Source: an uncultured Gammaproteobacteria bacterium
Lineage (GTDB): Bacteria; Pseudomonadota; Gammaproteobacteria; HK1
Assembly: GCA_958295835.1 (NCBI GenBank)
Contig: OY282378.1
Span: 2,939,694-3,003,693 of the forward strand
DNA: 64,000 bases
Direction of reading: 5' to 3'
Shown: positions 26,117 through 34,932 of the stretch, piece after piece
Numbering within the stretch: position 1 is the first letter of the stretch
How the letters are laid out: each line of letters begins with the position of its first letter
Notes under the pieces: model-generated
What the model saw: the letters and a program-made list of their open reading frames with translations, nothing else
What the model was told of the DNA's origin: nothing
Databases searched by the model: none
Program-made: the position numbers and the translations under genes

Positions 26117-27053
26117 TTTCCGGACTCGCGATCACTCCGGTCTGCTCGGTGATGATCCCGTAGTGCTCGATGCGGCGGTGCTTCTCGAAGTCGAACACGG
26201 TGCGCTTGATGTAGTCGCCGAGCGAGAAGTCGACGTCGCAGGTCACGAGCTCGTCGTCCTCGGTCATCGCTGCCGCCGCGATCTCCCCGGTCGGAGCGAT
26301 GATGCACGAGCCGCCGATGAGTCCGAATCCGTCTTCGCGGCCTGCCTTGGCGGAGGCGACCACCCAGCAGCCGTTCTGATACGCGTTCGCCTGCATCGTG
26401 ACGTGGTTGTGGAACATTCGCAGGTGCTTCGGCTCGTCGGTGTGGATGTTGAAGTCCGGCGTGTTGTAGCCGAGGACCACCATCTCTGCGCCCTTCAGCG
26501 CCATGACCCGGAACGTCTCCGGCCAGCGACGGTCGTTGCAGATGCACATGCCGACGACGGCGCCGTGCGCGCGCCAGACCGGAAACCCGAGATTGCCTAC
26601 CTCGAAGTAGCGTTTCTCCAGGTGCTGGAACGGCGCGTCCGGTACCGGGTCCGCGGTGCCGGGCAGGTGGATCTTCCGATACTTGCCCGTGATGTTGCCG
26701 TCGGGGCCGACGAGGATCGCGGTGTTGTAGCGGCGCAGCGCGCCGTCCTCCTCGCAAAGCTCGGCGTAGCCCAGGTGGAACCCGATCCCGAGCCGTTTCG
26801 CCTCGTCGAAGAGCGGCAGGGTCGCGGCATTGGGCATCTCGTGCTCGAACCATGCGTCAATCTCGTTCTGCGAGTCGTAGAGCCAGCGAGGGAAGAACGT
26901 GGTGAGCGCAAGCTCGGGATAGACGACCAGCCCGCATCCGCGATCCGCGGCCTGGCGCAGGAGATCGACGAGGCGTTCGACCACGCTCTCGCGTGAGTCC
27001 GCACGATGGATGGGGCCGAGCTGCGCGGCAGCGGTGACGAGACGGCGGGACAT
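26109..27053 (-). CDS. Carbon-nitrogen hydrolase, probably N-carbamoyl-D-amino acid hydrolase type
   Basis: The 314-residue cytosolic hydrolase of the nitrilase superfamily shows the Glu-Lys-Cys triad: Glu in YPELALTTFF (about 46), Lys in KYRKIHLPG (about 130) and Cys in MCICNDRRWPE (about 175). These surroundings, and RWLYDSQNEIDAWFE, match D-carbamoylases, which cleave N-carbamoyl amino acids to amino acid, CO2 and ammonia. ATG 27053 is set by a strong AGGAGGAA 8 bases upstream; the frame continues upstream through a dispersed repeat and is not coding. The substrate remains inferred. Confidence 0.85.
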   Translation of the reverse strand: MSRRLVTAAAQLGPIHRADSRESVVERLVDLLRQAADRGCGLVVYPELALTTFFPRWLYDSQNEIDAWFEHEMPNAATLPLFDEAKRLGIGFHLGYAELCEEDGALRRYNTAILVGPDGNITGKYRKIHLPGTADPVPDAPFQHLEKRYFEVGNLGFPVWRAHGAVVGMCICNDRRWPETFRVMALKGAEMVVLGYNTPDFNIHTDEPKHLRMFHNHVTMQANAYQNGCWVVASAKAGREDGFGLIGGSCIIAPTGEIAAAAMTEDDELVTCDVDFSLGDYIKRTVFDFEKHRRIEHYGIITEQTGVIASPENG

Positions 27054-27424
27054 GGCGTGCTTCCTCCTGATGGCGGCGTATCGGTTCGCCGAATCGTACC
27101 GAACCGGCGTCGTGTCCGGTAAGCGGCGACCGCTGCCGCGGTCGCCTGGCGATTCCGCTACGCGGAATCGCGGGCGCTTCGGCCGGAGCCGTAGACGGGC
27201 CAGGAACAGTCTTGCTCCACACGAGCCGGGTTCCGAGTCGGATACTCGGGGCGGTCGTATCATTGCGGCGAGGGCCGGGCAATGCGCCGGTGGCGGCGGC
27301 AGCAGGTCGCTCCGGCCGTACTCGGGCCACGGCAGCACGCGGGGGGCCGCGCCCGTGTCCGTGATCCGGGTTAGACTCGCTGCTCCGGGCGCCGTCTCGC
27401 GACCCGGACAAGGGAGGTGGAGCG
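27054..27424. promoter_or_regulatory. Divergent intergenic region with repeat copy B
   Basis: This 371-bp region lies between the minus-strand nitrilase gene and the plus-strand amidotransferase gene and should hold both promoters. It contains the palindromic repeat (27121-27226), a possible -10 (TAGACT near 27373) without a good -35, and a strong GGGAGGTGG ribosome site for the right-hand gene. Nothing else was recognised. Confidence 0.4.
27121..27226 (+). repeat. Dispersed palindromic repeat, copy B
   Basis: This long form of the family has two hairpins: gcgaccgc-N4-gcggtcgc (27126-27145) and gattccgc-tacg-cggaatc-like arms (27150-27170). They are followed by the conserved CGTAGACGGGCCAGGAACAG block and CTCCACACGAGC end. 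It lies in the shared promoter region of two divergent genes. Confidence 0.85.
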
Positions 27425-28327
27425 ATGTGCGGAATCGTCGGCATCTATCTCAAGAATCCGGAGCTTCGCCCTCGGCTCGGCGAGATCTTCTCGCCCATGC
27501 TGATCGAGATGAGCGAACGCGGTCCCGACAGCGCCGGAGTCGCGGTGTATCGGGAGGACGACGCGGCGCGGACGGGCAAGGTCATCGCCTGTGACCCCGA
27601 CGCGAGCTTCGACTGGGAGGCAATCGCGGAGCAGGCGGCGGCGGACCTCGGCCGCGAGGTGCGCGTCGGACGAATCGCCTCGCACGTGGTCCTGCGCTCG
27701 GCGGCGGGCGCGGCGGCTCTGCGCGAATGGATCGAGCGCAACTGCCCGGATCTGCCCATCACCAGCTCCGGCGCGGTGCTGGAGATCTACAAGGAAGTCG
27801 GCCTCCCGGCCGAGGTGCTGGACCTGTTCTCCATCCCCGATGCGTCGGGCACCCACGCGGTGGGCCATACCCGCATGGCCACCGAGAGCGCGGTGACCAC
27901 CGAAGGCGCCCACCCCTTCAACACCGGCGACGATCTCTGCCTCGTGCACAACGGCTCGCTCTCCAACCACCACCGGCTCCGCGAATGGCTGCGCGAGCAC
28001 GCCGGCATCCGCTTCCAGACCGAGAACGACAGCGAGGTCGCGGCGGGCTACCTCACGTGGCGACTGCGCCAGGGCGCGACGATCGCCGAGGCGCTGGAGG
28101 CGGCGATCGACGATCTGGACGGCTTCTATACCTTCGCGGTAGGAACGCGGGAGGGGTTCTCGGTGCTGCGTGATCCGATCGCGTGCAAGCCGGCGGTGCT
28201 CGCGGAGACCGACGACTGGGTGGCGATGGCGTCGGAGTACCGGGCGCTGGCCCGTCTGCCCGGCGTCGAGTCGGCGGCGGTCTGGGAGCCGAAGCCCGCG
28301 ACCGTGTATAGCTGGGGGAGCGCCTGA
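27425..28327 (+). CDS. Class II glutamine amidotransferase, N-methylglutamate synthase/GlxB-like subunit
   Basis: The 300-residue protein starts with MCGIVGIY, so Cys2 becomes the N-terminal nucleophile of a class II glutaminase. HTRMATESAVTTEGAHPF and the later VHNGSLSNHH are the family's substrate loops. It resembles the amidotransferase chain of split glutamate synthases (GltB domain 1, MgsA, GlxB). These supply ammonia, or take part in making N-methylglutamate from methylamine. The next gene is the GXGXG chain 3 bp on, but the expected FMN-binding catalytic chain does not follow. ATG 27425 has a clear GGAGGTGG site. Confidence 0.85.
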   Translation: MCGIVGIYLKNPELRPRLGEIFSPMLIEMSERGPDSAGVAVYREDDAARTGKVIACDPDASFDWEAIAEQAAADLGREVRVGRIASHVVLRSAAGAAALREWIERNCPDLPITSSGAVLEIYKEVGLPAEVLDLFSIPDASGTHAVGHTRMATESAVTTEGAHPFNTGDDLCLVHNGSLSNHHRLREWLREHAGIRFQTENDSEVAAGYLTWRLRQGATIAEALEAAIDDLDGFYTFAVGTREGFSVLRDPIACKPAVLAETDDWVAMASEYRALARLPGVESAAVWEPKPATVYSWGSA

Positions 28328-28330
28328 GCC

Positions 28331-29014
28331 TTGGAAACGCTGGATCTGGGCGCGGTCGACGTCCGCGAGCTCAACCGGCGGCTGCAGCGCCGCTCCGGCA
28401 ACGCGGCCGAGACCTCGTTCGAGGTGCTCGACCCGATGGGGCGGCACTCGCTCGCGGTGGGGCTGATGCACACCGTCGATGTACGGATCCGCGGCCACGC
28501 CGGCTACTACTGCGCGGGAATGAACGAGCGCGCGAACGTCGTCGTGGACGGCAACGTCGGGGTCGGGGTCGCCGAGAACATGATGTCGGGGACGGTGCGG
28601 GTGCGCGGCGACGCGAGCCAGTCGGCCGGCGCGACCGCCCACGGCGGCCTGCTCGTCATCGAAGGCGATGCGAGCGCGCGCTGCGGCATCTCGCTCAAGG
28701 GCGCGGACGTCGTGGTCGGCGGGTCCGTCGGCCACATGAGCGCGTTCATGGCGCAGGCGGGAAGGCTGGTGGTATGCGGCGACGCCGGCGCGAGCCTCGG
28801 GGACTCGATTTACGAGGCGGAGCTTTTCGTGCGGGGCGCGGTGGAGAGCCTCGGCGCCGACTGCGAGGAGAAGGAGCTGACGTCGGAGCATGTACGGAAC
28901 CTGCAAGCGCTGCTCGCCCGCGCGGAGATCGATGCCGACGCGGGTACGTTCCGGCGCTACGGCTCGGCGCGGCGGCTCTACCACTTCAGGATCGACAACG
29001 CGGGGAGCTACTGA
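28331..29014 (+). CDS. GXGXG-motif glutamate synthase-like subunit (MgsB/GlxC-like)
   Basis: The 227-residue right-handed beta-helix protein corresponds to the C-terminal domain of GltB. Glycine-rich turns recur every 20 residues or so (GNVGVGVAENMMSG, GDASQSAGATAHGG, GGSVGHMSAFMAQAG, GDAGASLGDSIYEAEL), as expected for a GXXGXXXG domain. It starts with TTG 28331, 3 bp after the amidotransferase stop; translation is likely coupled. In split N-methylglutamate synthases a third, FMN-binding subunit completes the enzyme. None is present in this window, since the next gene is fcl on the opposite strand. Confidence 0.82.
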   Translation: METLDLGAVDVRELNRRLQRRSGNAAETSFEVLDPMGRHSLAVGLMHTVDVRIRGHAGYYCAGMNERANVVVDGNVGVGVAENMMSGTVRVRGDASQSAGATAHGGLLVIEGDASARCGISLKGADVVVGGSVGHMSAFMAQAGRLVVCGDAGASLGDSIYEAELFVRGAVESLGADCEEKELTSEHVRNLQALLARAEIDADAGTFRRYGSARRLYHFRIDNAGSY

Positions 29015-29140
29015 TTCGATGCGTATCGCCGTTCGGGGCGCCGTGTAACGGGACGCAGGTCGCCCGCCGGGCTGGTACGGGCATGATCCTGGCGCCGTGG
29101 CGCGACTCGGCGCGGCTCGGCGGCCCGGTATTTCCGAGCA

Positions 29141-30097
29141 CTAGCGGCCGTTCGGACCGCCCCTCGCCGGGGCGACGTTGGCCAGGTACCAGGCCGACGT
29201 CGAACGGAGCCCCTCGGCGAGGCCGGTGCGCGGCCGCCATCCGAGCCGGCTGCACCTGGACACGTCGAGCAGCTTGCGGGGCGTGCCGTCCGGCTTGCTT
29301 CGATCGAAGACGATCTCGCCCTCGAATCCCACCACCTCCCCGATCATCCGCGCCAGCTCGGCGATCGCGACGTCTTTGCCGACGCCGACGTTGACGATCT
29401 CCGGCGAGTCGTACTCGTCCATGAGGAAGCAGACGGCGTCGGCCAGGTCGTCGACGTACAGAAATTCGCGGCGCGGGGTCCCGGAGCCCCAGACGGTGAC
29501 CGTCTCGGCGCCGCCGGCCTTGGCCTCGTGGAACTTCCGGATGAGCGCCGGCACGACGTGCGAGGTCTCGAGATCGAAGTTGTCGCCCGGCCCGTACAGG
29601 TTGGTCGGCATGAGGGAAATGGCGTTGAATCCGTACTGTCGGGCATAGGCCTGGCACATCTTGATGCCGGCGATCTTGGCGATGGCGTACCACTCATTGG
29701 TGGATTCGAGGGGGCTCGTGAGCAGGGCGTCCTCGGTGATCGGCTGTGGCGCCAGACGCGGATAGGCGCAGCTCGATCCCAGGAAGCAGAGCTTCCTGGC
29801 CCCATGCCTGAAGGCGGAGTCGATGACGTTCGTCTGTATCTGCAGGTTGTCTCGAACGAATTCGGCCGGCCGGCTGTCGTTGGCGACGATGCCGCCCACC
29901 CTGGCCGCGGCCAGAAACACGAGCTCGGGTCGTTCATCGGCGAAGAACGCCTCGACCCTTGCTGCATCGCGAAGGTCCAGCGACGATCGGGAACGCTTCA
30001 GCAACCGGGTGAAGCCGCGCCGTTCCAGGGCGCGGCAGATGGCCGAGCCGACCAGGCCGCGGTGCCCGGCGACGAATATCCGTGCGTCGCGGTTCAT
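29141..30097 (-). CDS. fcl: GDP-L-fucose synthase
   Basis: The 318-residue enzyme converts GDP-4-keto-6-deoxymannose to GDP-L-fucose by epimerisation and NADPH reduction. The SDR motif IFVAGHRGLVGSAICRAL opens the protein. The active-site region has the Ser/Cys string LGSSCAYP and YAIAKIAG (YxxxK), and MPTNLYGPGDNFD is diagnostic for Fcl/WcaG. It completes the route begun by manC and gmd 21 kb to the left. ATG 30097 begins the conserved N-terminus. It converges with the GXGXG gene with a 126-bp gap and no obvious terminator. Confidence 0.94.
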   Translation of the reverse strand: MNRDARIFVAGHRGLVGSAICRALERRGFTRLLKRSRSSLDLRDAARVEAFFADERPELVFLAAARVGGIVANDSRPAEFVRDNLQIQTNVIDSAFRHGARKLCFLGSSCAYPRLAPQPITEDALLTSPLESTNEWYAIAKIAGIKMCQAYARQYGFNAISLMPTNLYGPGDNFDLETSHVVPALIRKFHEAKAGGAETVTVWGSGTPRREFLYVDDLADAVCFLMDEYDSPEIVNVGVGKDVAIAELARMIGEVVGFEGEIVFDRSKPDGTPRKLLDVSRCSRLGWRPRTGLAEGLRSTSAWYLANVAPARGGPNGR

Positions 30098-30176
30098 CGG
30101 CAATGTCGGTGCGCCGATGGTGTAGCAGTGCACGTGCGGATCGTGAGCACTCCCGAGCCGCTCCGGCGCATTTCCC

Positions 30177-30971
30177 TCATACCGCGATCGGCGCCTTGAT
30201 GGCCGGATGGTGCTCGTAGCCGGCGAGCGCGAAGTCGTCGTAGGTGAAATCGAAGATCGACTCGACGCCGGGGTCGAGATCCATCCGCGGGAGCGGACAG
30301 GGCTCGCGCCCGAGCTGGGTGTCGGCCTGATCGAGATGGTTGAGATACAGATGCGCATCTCCCAGGGTGTGCACGAGCTCGCCGGGCTCGAGCCCGGTCA
30401 CCTGGGCGACCATCATCGTGAGCAGCGCGTAGGACGCGATGTTGAACGGCACCCCGATGAACACGTCCGCGCTGCGCTGGTAGAGCTGGCACGAGAGCCG
30501 CCCTTCCGCGACGTGGAACTGGAACAGCAGGTGGCAGGGCGGGAGCGCCATGCGATCGAGCTCGGCGACGTTCCACGCCGAGACGATGTGACGCCGCGAG
30601 TCCGGGTCGCGGCGGATGCCGTCCACGACCCGTGCGATCTGATCGACGGATTCCCCGCTTCCGGTGGGCCAGCTCCGCCATTGGGCGCCGTAGATCGGGC
30701 CCAGCTCGCCCTGCTCGTCGGCCCACTCGTCCCAGATGGTCACGCCGTTGGCGTGGAGCCAGGCGACGTTCGTCGAGCCCTGGAGAAACCACAGGAGCTC
30801 GTGAATGACGGAGCGCAGGTGCAGCGACTTCGTGGTGACGGCGGGGAATCCTTCCGCGAGGTCGAACCGCATCTGGTAGCCGAAGACGCTCAACGTGCCG
30901 GTTCCGGTCCGATCGCCCTTGCGCACCCCGCGCTCCCGGACGTGGCGCATCAGCTCCAGATACTGCTTCAC
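30177..30971 (-). CDS. thyA: Thymidylate synthase
   Basis: ThyA methylates dUMP with 5,10-methylene-THF to give dTMP. The 264 residues match the E. coli size. Catalytic Cys lies in [12 protein letters not shown] near residue 146, and [25 protein letters not shown] and GDAHLYLNH are conserved. The start is GTG with GAGAGGGAG upstream. It follows fcl after a small gap and precedes the carbamoyltransferase-like gene on the same strand, but no functional link is apparent. Confidence 0.96.
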   Translation of the reverse strand: MKQYLELMRHVRERGVRKGDRTGTGTLSVFGYQMRFDLAEGFPAVTTKSLHLRSVIHELLWFLQGSTNVAWLHANGVTIWDEWADEQGELGPIYGAQWRSWPTGSGESVDQIARVVDGIRRDPDSRRHIVSAWNVAELDRMALPPCHLLFQFHVAEGRLSCQLYQRSADVFIGVPFNIASYALLTMMVAQVTGLEPGELVHTLGDAHLYLNHLDQADTQLGREPCPLPRMDLDPGVESIFDFTYDDFALAGYEHHPAIKAPIAV

Positions 30972-31005
30972 TCGACTCCCTCTCGCGGCGGGCGGTACGG
31001 TGGCG

Positions 31006-31926
31006 TCAGACGAGCTTCAGCAGGATCGCCTTCTGCGCGTCGAGGCGATTCTCCGCCTGGTCGTAGATGATGGAACGCTCGCTCTCGGCCAGATCCTCGG
31101 TGATCTCGTAGCCGAGATGCATCGGCATGTCGTGCATGACCCTGGCGCCGCTGCCGGCCAGCAGCTCCGCGTTGAGCTGGTAGGGCAGCATCAGCGCGTA
31201 GCGGCGCTCCTTCTCCTCGGCGAAGGCGGGGTCGTTGAAGTACTCCATGTCGATCCAGGTGTCGGTGTAGACGTAGTCCGCGTCCGCGACCGCCGCCTTC
31301 GCATCCAGGGTCTCGGTGAGCAGGCCGAGGCCGAGGAGGCGGGCACGGCTTTCCTCGTCGACCAGCGTTTCGTCGCGGACGGGGCAGACCAGGGTAAGCT
31401 CGACCCCGAGCGCGGCCGAGATCGACACCAGCGAGTTCACCACGTTGTTGTAGGCGCCGATGTAGGTCAGGCGCGCGCCGTCCGGGTCTCCCCGGTCCTC
31501 GGCGATGGTCAGCATGTCGGCGAGCGTCTGGCAGGGGTGGTAGAGGTTGCAGCACCCGTTGATCACCGGCACCGTCGCGCCCGCGGCCATGTCGAGCAAA
31601 TCCGAGTGACTCTTCAGTCGCGCCATGATGAATGCGGAGTTGCGCGAGAGATACCGCGTTTCCGAACGGATGTCGCTCAGTGTGAAGTTCGACGCGCGCC
31701 AGTCGAGGTTGATCGCGTGTCCGCCGAGCTCCGTCATGCCCGCCTCGAACGATACGCGGGTGCGGGTCGAGGTCTTCTGGAAGACCATCACCAGGGTCCG
31801 GCCCTGCATGTGGCCCTGGAACTCCCAGCGCCGGCGTTTCACGCGGCGGGCGAGCGCGAGCAACTCGCGGATCTCGCCGTCCTCCCATGACTTCCAGTCG
31901 ATGAGGTGCTTCGGCGCCTCGGTCAT
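31006..31926 (-). CDS. Ornithine carbamoyltransferase homologue with altered amino-substrate motifs
   Basis: The 306-residue protein has the carbamoyl-phosphate site STRTR (53-57) and HPCQ (130-133) of the transcarbamylase family and is OTC-like in length. The ornithine side is changed: the usual SMG motif after DVW is [10 protein letters not shown] (221-230), and the HCLP loop that holds the substrate Cys is HDMPMH (265-270). This argues for another amino substrate or for lost activity. A carbamoylase-type gene lies nearby (26.1 kb), so ureido compounds may be involved; that link is speculative. ATG 31926 has AGGGAGC before it. Confidence 0.85.
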   Translation of the reverse strand: MTEAPKHLIDWKSWEDGEIRELLALARRVKRRRWEFQGHMQGRTLVMVFQKTSTRTRVSFEAGMTELGGHAINLDWRASNFTLSDIRSETRYLSRNSAFIMARLKSHSDLLDMAAGATVPVINGCCNLYHPCQTLADMLTIAEDRGDPDGARLTYIGAYNNVVNSLVSISAALGVELTLVCPVRDETLVDEESRARLLGLGLLTETLDAKAAVADADYVYTDTWIDMEYFNDPAFAEEKERRYALMLPYQLNAELLAGSGARVMHDMPMHLGYEITEDLAESERSIIYDQAENRLDAQKAILLKLV

Positions 31927-32209
31927 GAAGCCAGCTCCCTGAACGGTGTTCCCCCGGCAGGCTCGCCGAGCGCTCGATGCGCTTCGCACGACGGCCGAGC
32001 CCACGCATCCTCGCGCATGAAGAGTGCCAGCGTTGGCCGGCGAATCCAAACGCGGGCGCCGGCTACTGCGCGATGAGGATCGGTACCCGCCTGCCGGTGG
32101 ATTGCGCGGCAAGCATCGTTCTCGCCGCCGCGAGTACGGCCCGCGCACGGCGAACGTCGGTGCGATCACTGCCCGCGGAGCTTCGGACCGGCGTGCCGGA
32201 CCCGCGGCA

Positions 32210-33781
32210 TCACGGATCCGGGGCAGTCGCCGCCCGTGGCGTCGGTGGGCTGCCGGGCTCCCGGGTCCGCTGCCGGGCGAGCTGTTCCCTCAGCACGCTC
32301 TTCTGCACCTTGCCCATCGAATTGCGCGGCAACAGGTCGACGAAGAACACCTGCTTGGGGACCTTGTAGCCGGCGAGGTCACGCTTCAGCGCATCGATTA
32401 CGGACTGCTCGCTCGGCTCCGTCGCTTCCGGTTCGCGCACGACCGCCGCGGTGACCTGCTCACCGAAGTCCGGGTGGGGCAGCCCGACCACCGCGGATTC
32501 CGCCACTCCGTCGAGCTTGTCGATCAGGAGCTCGACCTCCTTCGGATAGACGTTGAGCCCGCCGGTGATGACGAGATCCTTGCCGCGGCCCACGATGGCC
32601 ACGTAGCCGTCCTCGCCGATCCGGCCCAGATCGCCGGAGCGGAAGTAGCCGTCGTCGGTGAATTCCTCGGCCGTCTTCTCCGGCATCCGCCAGTAGCCGG
32701 AGAAGACGTTCGGCCCCCTGAGCTCGATCTCGCCGACCTCGCCGGGACCCGCGGGCGCGCCGCCGTCGCCGGTCGTCCGCAGGTCGACGCCCGGCAGGGG
32801 CAGGCCGACGGTGCCGGCGCGGCGCTCGCCGTCGAGCGGATTCGAGGTGCTCATGCCGCACTCGGTCATTCCGTAGCGTTCGAGGATGGTGTGTCCGGTC
32901 CGCTCGCGGAACTCCTCGAAGGTCTGCTCCAGCAGCGGCGCCGAGCCGGAGACGAACAGGCGGACGCCCGCGCACTGCTTCTCCCCGAAGCCGGCCTCCC
33001 GGAGCAGGCGCACGTAGAAGGTGGGCACGCCCATGAACACCGTCGCCCGCGGCAGCAGCCGGCAGGCCTCGGCCGCGTCGAACCGCGGGCAGAAGATCAT
33101 GGGCGAGCCGTTGAGCAGCGACGTGTGGCACGCCACGAACAGCCCGTGGGTATGGAAGATGGGCAGCATGTGAAGGAGAACGTCGCCCTCGTGGAATCCC
33201 CAGGCCGCGTGCAGCACCTGCGCGTTCGAGAACAGGTTGGCGTGGGTGAGCATCGCGCCCTTCGGCTGGCCGGTAGTACCCGAGGTGTAGAGCAGCGCGG
33301 CGAGGTCGTCGGACCTGCGCTCGACGGTGTCGAAGCGATTGGGCATCGCCCGGCTCGCCTCGACCAGCGTGCCGTCGGCGTGCGCGCCGAGGGTCAGCGG
33401 CTCGCCGGCGCCGTGCCGCTCGCACGGCCCCGAGAGCCCGTTCAGCGATTCGGGCCGCGCCACCACCAGTCGAGGAGCCGCGTCGCCGAGGAAGTACTCC
33501 AGCTCCCGTTCCGGATACGCGGGGTTGAGCGGCAGATAGACGGCGCCCGCGCGCAGGCATGCGAGATAGAGAATGAGCGCCCGCGGAGATTTCTCCACCT
33601 GCACCGCGACACGGTCGCCGGGCGCCACGCCCCGTTCGGCCAGCAGGCTCGCATAACGCGCCGACTCCGCCTCGATGTCGGCATAGGTCCACACCGCGCC
33701 GTCCGGGGTCTCCAGGCAGGCGGCCGTGAGGTCGGCGGGGAAATGTGCTTCGAGAAGTGCGTAGAGGTTGGCGTTCGTCAT
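32210..33781 (-). CDS. matB: Malonyl-CoA synthetase (MatB)-like acyl-CoA ligase
   Basis: The 523-residue ANL-superfamily enzyme activates a carboxylate to its acyl-CoA with ATP. AMP-binding motifs are LYTSGTTGQPKGAM (P-loop), ERYGMTECGMSTSNP, YFRSGDLG and GGLNVYPKEVE; the last Lys region is NSMGKVQKS. The segment MLPIFHTHGLFVACH and the overall pattern are those of MatB, which makes malonyl-CoA from malonate. No malonyl-CoA decarboxylase or malonate transporter is next to it, so the substrate is likely but not proven. ATG 33781 is chosen by the family start; the upstream ATG at 33814 has no similarity. Confidence 0.85.
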   Translation of the reverse strand: MTNANLYALLEAHFPADLTAACLETPDGAVWTYADIEAESARYASLLAERGVAPGDRVAVQVEKSPRALILYLACLRAGAVYLPLNPAYPERELEYFLGDAAPRLVVARPESLNGLSGPCERHGAGEPLTLGAHADGTLVEASRAMPNRFDTVERRSDDLAALLYTSGTTGQPKGAMLTHANLFSNAQVLHAAWGFHEGDVLLHMLPIFHTHGLFVACHTSLLNGSPMIFCPRFDAAEACRLLPRATVFMGVPTFYVRLLREAGFGEKQCAGVRLFVSGSAPLLEQTFEEFRERTGHTILERYGMTECGMSTSNPLDGERRAGTVGLPLPGVDLRTTGDGGAPAGPGEVGEIELRGPNVFSGYWRMPEKTAEEFTDDGYFRSGDLGRIGEDGYVAIVGRGKDLVITGGLNVYPKEVELLIDKLDGVAESAVVGLPHPDFGEQVTAAVVREPEATEPSEQSVIDALKRDLAGYKVPKQVFFVDLLPRNSMGKVQKSVLREQLARQRTREPGSPPTPRAATAPDP

Positions 33782-33976
33782 CGGTCGTGCCTTCACCCGA
33801 ACGGACATGGACATGCATGAATACTACGGCGCGAGACAGAGGGATGAATGACGGCTCGGCGGGGAGCGGTGACGGACCGGTTCATCGTCCGATCGGTTGG
33901 CCCGTCGAACGGTCGGGTTCGGTCGGGCGCGGGCTGGATGCGAATCCGGCATGATCGTCCGTCGAGAAATCGACCC

Positions 33977-34798
33977 TCAGGCCCGACGCATCGCCACCAT
34001 GAACAGCCGCCGGAACGGATACAGCGTATGGCTGCCGGCGCGGCGCGGATACGCGGCGCGCAGACGTTCGCGGTACACCTCGATGAAGCGCTCGCGATCG
34101 GCGCCGTCGAGGCCGTTCAGGATCGGGCGAAGCCCCGTCGCCTCGACCCATTCGAGGATCGGATCGTCGCCTTCGAGCCGCTGGAGGTACTCGGTCTCCC
34201 AGATGTCGAGCGACGACGCTTCCGGCGCGAGCAGATCGTAGTACTCGCCGGCATCGAGGACCCACTTGCGGGCGACGGCGGACGCGAGTGCGTCGTCACC
34301 CAGCCGCGCGCCGTTCACGCCGCCGTTCGCGAGGGTCTCGCGCATCAGCACGTGTGACGGCATCGAGAAGCTGAGCGGCATCTGTGCCGCGAGGCACCCG
34401 CCCGGGGCCAGGAAGCGGAAGAGCCTGAGGATGAGGGTCACATGATCGTCGATCCAGTGCAGCGCGGCGTTGGAGTAGATGAGCTCCGGCGCCTGCTCCG
34501 GCTCCCAATCCGCGACGTCGGCCTGGATCCACTCGATGCGCGCCGGCGTCTCCGCCGCCCTGGCGAGCATCTCGCTCGATACGTCGATGCCGACCACCCG
34601 GGCCGCGGCGAACCGCTCCGCGATCGACCGCGTGACGTTGCCCGAGCCACATCCGAGGTCGTAGACGAGCGACGCATCGGCAATTGGAACCCTGGCCAGA
34701 AGCTCGAGGGCGGGGCGCAGCCGGTGATCGGTGAACTTGTGGTACCGGCCGGGCTCCCAACGGGTGCCCGCGGGACGCGACGGGTGTGCTCCGACCAT
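33977..34798 (-). CDS. tam: Trans-aconitate 2-methyltransferase-like SAM methyltransferase
   Basis: The 273-residue class I methyltransferase has motif I VYDLGCGSGNVTRSIAERF, GIDVSSEML and the Tam-like IYSNAALHWIDDH. C-terminal helices hold WETEYLQRLEGDDPILEWVEATGLRPIL, which closely parallel trans-aconitate methyltransferase, an enzyme that detoxifies a TCA side product. ATG 34798 is the family start; codons upstream are low-complexity Arg/Ala. It stands alone between matB and the sulfurtransferase. Confidence 0.83.
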   Translation of the reverse strand: MVGAHPSRPAGTRWEPGRYHKFTDHRLRPALELLARVPIADASLVYDLGCGSGNVTRSIAERFAAARVVGIDVSSEMLARAAETPARIEWIQADVADWEPEQAPELIYSNAALHWIDDHVTLILRLFRFLAPGGCLAAQMPLSFSMPSHVLMRETLANGGVNGARLGDDALASAVARKWVLDAGEYYDLLAPEASSLDIWETEYLQRLEGDDPILEWVEATGLRPILNGLDGADRERFIEVYRERLRAAYPRRAGSHTLYPFRRLFMVAMRRA

Positions 34799-34932
34799 CG
34801 TGTCAGTCGTCGGTGCGCGACGGGTCGCACCGCGATGTGCCGGCGGGGTCGCACGCCGCGCGGCAGGGGGCACGAGCCGCGGCACGGGGACCGCGTGGGT
34901 AGCTGATCCGCGGGTTGTTCGTCATGCCCGGA

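Noticed and set aside
27054..27338. Longer start of the nitrilase gene
   Set aside because: The upstream codons run through a palindromic repeat and lack the family start; a strong ribosome site precedes ATG 27053.
31927..32209. A gene in the gap between the carbamoyltransferase and matB
   Set aside because: Frames there are shadows of matB's tail; no start site or domain.
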